NCBI GenBank assembly: GCA_944389895.1
Contig: CALXOA010000061.1
Span: 1 to 39,224 of the forward strand
Direction: 5' to 3'
Source of the DNA: an uncultured Victivallis sp.
GTDB lineage: Bacteria; Verrucomicrobiota; Lentisphaeria; Victivallales; Victivallaceae
Length of the DNA stretch: 39,224 bases
Below, piece by piece: positions 34,725 through 39,224 of the stretch. The position numbers were made by a program, and so were the translations under genes. Position 1 is the first letter of the stretch. Each line of letters starts with the position of its first letter. Under the pieces are notes generated by a model, which saw only the letters and a list, made by a program, of their open reading frames with translations, did not search any database and was not told the DNA's origin.

Positions 34725-36056
34725 ATGAGCCTGGAAAGCGTCATCCAGAAGAAGCTCTGCCGTTTTCTCGACGGTCCCGAGACCTTCCGCCTCGCCGCCC
34801 TGCGGCGTGGTCGGCGCTACCGGTCAAGCACACTCGCGCTTCTCGCCTGGACCATCGGAATGTTCCGGCTGTTTCTGTCGCCGGTCGCCCTCGCTCTGCT
34901 GCCGGTGGTGATCCTGGCGGTGGGGTACGCCTCCATCGCGATGGATGCACCGATGCGGGCGATGCTGCCGGTGTTTCTCGCGGTGGGAGTTGTCGAACTC
35001 GTATCCGGTTTTCTGTTCCGTCCCATCCTGGAGATTCAACGCCGGTTACCGGAACGGGTACGCGCCGGCTCCACATTCCACGTCGTCTACCAGATACACA
35101 ACCGCCGGCGGCGACCGGCGTGGGACCTGCGTGCAGACCCCTATCCTTTCGCAGCCGGATTCCAGCTGGAGGAGCCGGCCGCTCTTACGGAACTTCCCGG
35201 AGGCGCCGCAGCCGTGCTGGAGAGTCGCATCACCGCCGCCGGGCGCGGCCGTTACCGTGTCTACCGCTCAAGAGTGGAATCGGTGTTCCCGTTCCATTTG
35301 ATCAAATGGGCCTGCCGCGGGCCGCGTGACGCCGCAGAATTGATTGTCTACCCGGCGTTCCATCCCCTTACCTCGGTGGAACTTCCGGTCGGAATGCGCA
35401 CCCGGTCCACGGGAGTACTCAACTACTCGAAGGTCGGGGAGTCCCCGGAACTGCTCGGAGTACGCGATTACCGCGACGGCGACGATATGCGCCGGATCGA
35501 CTGGCCCGGCAGCGCAAGAATGGGCAATTTCGTGGTCAAGGAGTTCGAGGAGGACCAGATCCGACGGGTTGCATTGATCACCGACACCGCGGTGTCGCGT
35601 CCCGGCTTCTGGTCACTCCGGCGGACGCGCCGTCACTTCCCCGAGCTGGAGGCGGCGTTGTCGCTGACTGCGGCGCTGGCGGAATATTTCTCGCGCGGAG
35701 AAGCGGTGGTGGATATCTTCGCGGTCGGCCCCGAGGTCTACCATCTTGAAACCGGGCGACACACCGGCTCCTTCGATTCCGTTTGCGACATACTCAGCGG
35801 GATCGAACCTTCCGACCACCCGGTGTTCGAGAAACTCGCCCCCGAGGTGTTCCGCGACCTCTCGGATACCGGCGGAGCGGTAGTGATTCTTCTTGCGGAT
35901 GATCCGGAACGGCGTTCGTTCCTGAAGAGACTGCAACGGAGCGGAGTATCGCTCCGGGTGGCCCTGATCACCGATCGCGGCGCAGGGGAACCGCCGACGG
36001 GATGGACCGCCGTATCACCCGCATCGATCTTAAACGGACAACTGCGGGAGTTGTGA
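34725..36056 (+). CDS. DUF58 family membrane-associated protein
   Basis: This 443-residue protein has two membrane segments near residues 40-90, a beta-rich middle (PAWDLRADPYPF), and the DUF58 signature GVRDYRDGDDMRRIDWPGSAR, followed by a von Willebrand A-like region (RRVALITDTAVS, GAVVILLADDPERR). DUF58 proteins usually work with a MoxR AAA+ ATPase and a transglutaminase-like membrane protein, perhaps in envelope assembly. Only the transglutaminase partner is adjacent (3 bp downstream). The usual MoxR gene is absent on the upstream side. Confidence 0.85.
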   Translation: MSLESVIQKKLCRFLDGPETFRLAALRRGRRYRSSTLALLAWTIGMFRLFLSPVALALLPVVILAVGYASIAMDAPMRAMLPVFLAVGVVELVSGFLFRPILEIQRRLPERVRAGSTFHVVYQIHNRRRRPAWDLRADPYPFAAGFQLEEPAALTELPGGAAAVLESRITAAGRGRYRVYRSRVESVFPFHLIKWACRGPRDAAELIVYPAFHPLTSVELPVGMRTRSTGVLNYSKVGESPELLGVRDYRDGDDMRRIDWPGSARMGNFVVKEFEEDQIRRVALITDTAVSRPGFWSLRRTRRHFPELEAALSLTAALAEYFSRGEAVVDIFAVGPEVYHLETGRHTGSFDSVCDILSGIEPSDHPVFEKLAPEVFRDLSDTGGAVVILLADDPERRSFLKRLQRSGVSLRVALITDRGAGEPPTGWTAVSPASILNGQLREL

Positions 36057-36059
36057 GCG

Positions 36060-38144
36060 ATGCAGACACCGGACCATCCCCGAGAGAGCGTTCTGCTGTC
36101 CGCCCTGATTCTGTTGCCCGCGGCATTCTGTTTCGCGGCGATGGCTGATCTGCCCCATGCACTGGTAATCACCCTTGTGCTGCTCGGCTTCTCCGGGTTG
36201 CGGCGACAGGGGTGGCCCCTCTCCGACCGCGGACTCATCTATACGGTTGTCACGGCAGCCGTACTGACGACGTTCAGCAACTATCTGGTTCCACTTAAAA
36301 TGGAACGCTTCAACTTCATGGCGCTCTTCTCCCGCCCCGGCCTGACCGTCCCGTTTCTGCTTTACCTCGGGGCACTCGCCCCGGGATTCCGTCGCCGTTC
36401 CCTCGCGGTGGGAGTGGCGGGAGCGGCAGCGCTCTTCGCCTTCACCATCGGGTGCGACGTACGTTTTGAACGACTGCAACCGGAACGGATGCAGTTTCTG
36501 CTGTTCTTCCCGGTCAACTTCAAACTCCTCTACGCGCTGACCGCCACGCTCTCCGGCACCGGCATACTTTTCGGATCGCGGCTCTGCGGTGCGGGCCGGA
36601 CGCGACAACCTGCAGGAAGAGTTCACATCGTGCTGCTTCTGGCCGCCTTTATCGGCATCCTGCTTTTAACCATCGCGGAATTTCGACTCTATCACCGGTA
36701 TGAAGACACTTTGCGCAACTGGGAAAACCGGCTGCTGCGACTCGGAGTCCGCCGGTTCTACCGCGGCGGTCAACCCGGGATCCTCCGTTTTGGCAGCACA
36801 CCGAATCTCAACATCGGATTTCCTCCCCACGCCTCCCGCTTCGAACGGCAGGTTGTCCTGCGGGCGGTCGGAACCGCCCCCCCCGGGTACCTGCGAACCG
36901 CAACCTTCGGCAGCTACCACGGGGGACGCTGGATTCAGCCGCCGGAACTCGACCGGCAGGACACCATGGAAGCCGCCGCCAATGCTCCCGGCACCTTCTT
37001 CGCCGATCAGCTCTACAAGGTCAGCCGCCTGGAACCGGCAGAGAATGCCTGGACCTTCTACCTTGACTCCCGGGTCCGCAGCGAGAAACTGCCGATTCCC
37101 GGACACACAGTTTCCCTGCGGTTCATCGCAGAGCAGGCCGCCATCGCCGAGGACGGCAGTATCGAACTGACCGGACTGGCCAGAGAAGGCGGTTATACCG
37201 CCTACGCGGACACCCCCTCGGGGATTGAGGCCTACCCCCTGCCGGATCCACCTCCGGAAGAGTACAGCCGTCTTCCGGAAAATCTCGTACCGGAACTGGA
37301 AAAAAACGTAAGACAGCTCGATTTGAAAAATCTTCCGGATGACTCCTCCCGGTTCGCCCGGGTGCTCGCCTTCTTCCGCGACAACTTCGAATATGCGCTG
37401 GACTGGCCGGGAACGCCGCACGGTGATGACCCGGTACAATACTTTCTGACCACCCGCCGCCGCGCCCATTGCGAACTCTTCGCCTCGGGACTCGCCCTGC
37501 TGCTCCGCGCGGCCGGAATCCCGACCCGTTACGTCACCGGTCTGGTCTGTTTTGAAAGACATCCGTCGAATCGTTACTATCTCGCCCGGGTCGCCAACAG
37601 TCACGCCTGGGTCGAAGCATTCGACCGCGACCGGAAAACATGGGTATTGCTTGATGCGACTCCGGCTTCGGTCAATGTTTCGCCGCCGCTCCCCGACGAC
37701 AACTGGCGGAATGCGCTCGACAGCCAGATTGACTCCCTCGCTCTGTTCTGGGCCGAACTGATCGCAAATCTGCGTTCCGGCCGGGTGGCCAATGCGATCA
37801 TGATCCTGCTGATTGGAACCGGCCGGTTGTTCGGAGCAATTTTTCTGACTCCCGTGGGAGGAATCCTTCTCGCAGCTGCGTTGGTTTTCGGCATCCATCT
37901 CGAACTCCGGCGCCTCCGGAGACGGCGGGCCGATGCCGACCGCAGAAAAGTGCAAGCGGAGTTTCTCCGCCTCTGCCGCCGGCTGCGTCACGAGAAACTG
38001 CTCGCCAGGGGAACAGAACCGACTGCGGCCGAACTCATTCGTCAGATAGAGGAAATGCCGGAGTTGCCGCCCGAACGCCGGCGGAAATTGCTCGAGTTCC
38101 TGTACGACTATCTGGTGCGACGCTACCGGCCCCGGAGAAGCTGA
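36060..38144 (+). CDS. TgpA-like membrane transglutaminase
   Basis: This 694-residue protein has a block of six or so N-terminal membrane helices, a large soluble region, a transglutaminase-like core and a last membrane helix (about 590-615) before a charged, DUF4129-like tail. The catalytic triad is intact: C471 in AHCELFASG, H515 in NSHAWVE and D532 in LLDATP. It would cross-link or cleave amide bonds at the cell envelope. GGGAG lies about 9 bases before the ATG, only 3 bases after the DUF58 stop, so the genes are coupled. TgpA homologues are otherwise known for being essential in some bacteria, but their substrate is unclear. Confidence 0.87.
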   Translation: MQTPDHPRESVLLSALILLPAAFCFAAMADLPHALVITLVLLGFSGLRRQGWPLSDRGLIYTVVTAAVLTTFSNYLVPLKMERFNFMALFSRPGLTVPFLLYLGALAPGFRRRSLAVGVAGAAALFAFTIGCDVRFERLQPERMQFLLFFPVNFKLLYALTATLSGTGILFGSRLCGAGRTRQPAGRVHIVLLLAAFIGILLLTIAEFRLYHRYEDTLRNWENRLLRLGVRRFYRGGQPGILRFGSTPNLNIGFPPHASRFERQVVLRAVGTAPPGYLRTATFGSYHGGRWIQPPELDRQDTMEAAANAPGTFFADQLYKVSRLEPAENAWTFYLDSRVRSEKLPIPGHTVSLRFIAEQAAIAEDGSIELTGLAREGGYTAYADTPSGIEAYPLPDPPPEEYSRLPENLVPELEKNVRQLDLKNLPDDSSRFARVLAFFRDNFEYALDWPGTPHGDDPVQYFLTTRRRAHCELFASGLALLLRAAGIPTRYVTGLVCFERHPSNRYYLARVANSHAWVEAFDRDRKTWVLLDATPASVNVSPPLPDDNWRNALDSQIDSLALFWAELIANLRSGRVANAIMILLIGTGRLFGAIFLTPVGGILLAAALVFGIHLELRRLRRRRADADRRKVQAEFLRLCRRLRHEKLLARGTEPTAAELIRQIEEMPELPPERRRKLLEFLYDYLVRRYRPRRS

Positions 38145-38175
38145 ACGGGAAACGCTCCTGCCGTAGATCCCGAGG

Positions 38176-38214
38176 AAAAAGAAAAGGGCCGGCAGGTCAA
38201 CCAACCCGCCGGCC
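38176..38214 (-). terminator. Rho-independent terminator of the partial hydrolase gene
   Basis: GGCCGGC (38187-38193) pairs with GCCGGCC (38208-38214). On the minus strand a T-rich run (TTTTCTTTTT) follows. It lies between convergent genes and 15 bases past the hydrolase stop. Confidence 0.75.
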
Positions 38215-38229
38215 ACCGCTTGGAAACGG

Positions 38230-39224
38230 TTATTTGTTCTCTCCGGCCCGGAGAGCGTACATCGTCTCACCGATTTCACGTGACGCCCGGGTCATTTCCG
38301 GATACGGAGTGTCCGCGACATCAACGAAACCGATCTGATAACGTTCCCCATCTCCGCGACCGGTCAACGGCTGGTCACGGAACTGGAACCAGTGCGCACC
38401 GATGATCTTCGGATGGCTCAGCGCCCCCTCCAGGAACCGCTTGTAAGCGACCGCCCGCTCCTCCTGGGAATCTCCCGCCGGGCAGAGCCCCGGGGAGAAC
38501 ATGCCGCGGTCGAAAATCCCGAAGTGAAATTCCCCGATCAACACCGGCATATCCGGGAAATCCGGCGCATCCAGATTGGCCGGCGTGTGCGCATACACAT
38601 TGACCGTCAGCACATCGCAATACTTCTTCGACGCCGCCGACAGCAACGGAATCACGGAATCAGTGCTGATGAACCGGGCGCCGAGATAGAGACGATGCGG
38701 AGCAACCGACTTGACCGCGTCGCGACAAAGTTCGAAATAACGGTTGACCGTCTTCTCGAGGAAGGCTTCGCCGTCGGCCTTGAATGCGTCGGTCTTCTTC
38801 TCGGGAACTGTCTTCGACCTGAGCAGGGCGTTCCAGTCGGCATAGCTGGTTTCCCACGCTTTGTTCAGTGCGGTGATCGTCACATATTTACGTTTCAGAT
38901 CTCCGACAAACTCCCGCTTGATGTACTGCTTCTCCGGGCACTTCAGGGTCGCATCGATCAGCTGCAGATATCTGCGATTGCCGAAATTAAGTTCGTTGTC
39001 GATGAAGTAGCCGATGCAGAGCGGGTCGGTCAGGGAACGCAGAACCTGCGGTTCCCGTTCCGCCATGTCGGGGATCAGAGTCTTCATCTTCGCGACATAA
39101 CGCGGATCATAGACATCGTAGAATTTGAGATTGCTGTCGCCGATGCGCGGCATTTTCCAGTCATAATCAGTCATCAGCAGAGTGTAGGGGTTGGTTCCGA
39201 GCGCCATGAAGCGCGGAGCCCCCC
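38230..39224 (-). CDS. Clan GH-A glycoside hydrolase, 5' end outside the window (GH50-like)
   Basis: About 330 C-terminal residues are visible; the frame is open to the window edge, with GAPRF before the internal methionine at 39207. E in GYFIDNE fits the acid/base of a clan GH-A barrel, and E in VLIGEFHFG the nucleophile. The run GIFDRGMFSPGL, the QEERAVAYKRF segment, HWFQFRDQPLTGR and IGFVDVADTPYPE resemble GH50 agarase-type enzymes, though I am not certain of the family. Secretion cannot be judged because the N-terminus is missing. A terminator follows. It converges with the transglutaminase gene. Confidence 0.75.
   Translation of the reverse strand, partial: GAPRFMALGTNPYTLLMTDYDWKMPRIGDSNLKFYDVYDPRYVAKMKTLIPDMAEREPQVLRSLTDPLCIGYFIDNELNFGNRRYLQLIDATLKCPEKQYIKREFVGDLKRKYVTITALNKAWETSYADWNALLRSKTVPEKKTDAFKADGEAFLEKTVNRYFELCRDAVKSVAPHRLYLGARFISTDSVIPLLSAASKKYCDVLTVNVYAHTPANLDAPDFPDMPVLIGEFHFGIFDRGMFSPGLCPAGDSQEERAVAYKRFLEGALSHPKIIGAHWFQFRDQPLTGRGDGERYQIGFVDVADTPYPEMTRASREIGETMYALRAGENK

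Noticed and set aside
36666..38279. Minus-strand open frame of 537 codons opposite the transglutaminase
   Set aside because: The plus strand carries a complete Cys-His-Asp triad and membrane helices; the reverse frame is a shadow.

Overview
The window looks like a chromosomal segment of a Lentisphaerota bacterium (Victivallis-like, PVC superphylum). Two proteins have an [16 protein letters not shown] prepilin signature plus a C-terminal H-X9-DG motif, a combination very common in Lentisphaerota and Planctomycetota. They sit among secreted carbohydrate-active enzymes and a biotin-dependent Na+-pumping decarboxylase operon. No rRNA, tRNA, CRISPR array, insertion sequence or phage gene was seen. 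The taxonomic call is an inference from gene content.

Layout. (1) 1-7.1 kb, visibly more AT-rich: a sugar O-acetyltransferase, about 1.5 kb without a convincing gene, then a minus-strand unit of a GntR/LacI-type regulator, a pseudopilin-like protein and a secreted clan GH-A hydrolase with a tandemly duplicated N-terminal module. (2) 7.5-10.2 kb: a nucleotidyltransferase-like protein, a GNAT acetyltransferase broken by one base, a small lipoprotein and a ROK sugar kinase. (3) 10.3-13.1 kb: a TolQ/TolR/TonB-like energising operon and a DUF523 protein. (4) 13.1-25.1 kb: a carbohydrate locus. The minus strand encodes a GH127 beta-L-arabinofuranosidase-like enzyme, a second pseudopilin, a second secreted clan GH-A hydrolase, a TIM-barrel sugar isomerase/epimerase and a class II aldolase. 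On the plus strand are a divergent AraC regulator and a sialate-O-acetylesterase-type protein with a duplicated C-terminal module. (5) 25.3-33.5 kb: a MATE exporter, an operon of biotin ligase and oxaloacetate decarboxylase gamma, alpha and beta subunits, and an ABC-2 permease behind a small secreted protein. (6) 33.8-39.2 kb: a PurN-like formyltransferase, a DUF58/transglutaminase pair and the 3' part of another clan GH-A hydrolase that leaves the window.

How they fit together. Regions 1 and 4 look like local polysaccharide-use loci. A regulator sits next to secreted hydrolases that release sugars (probably including L-arabinofuranose), and the kinase, isomerase and aldolase would feed them into metabolism. 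Twice, independently, a pseudopilin-like gene lies directly upstream (14 and 34 bp) of a large secreted clan GH-A hydrolase gene. This is the best candidate here for an undescribed functional unit. In region 5 the ligase gene lies next to its likely target: BirA would biotinylate the MKM lysine of OadA, and OadB would couple decarboxylation to Na+ export. This OadB carries an unusual extra secreted-type N-terminal domain of about 160 residues.
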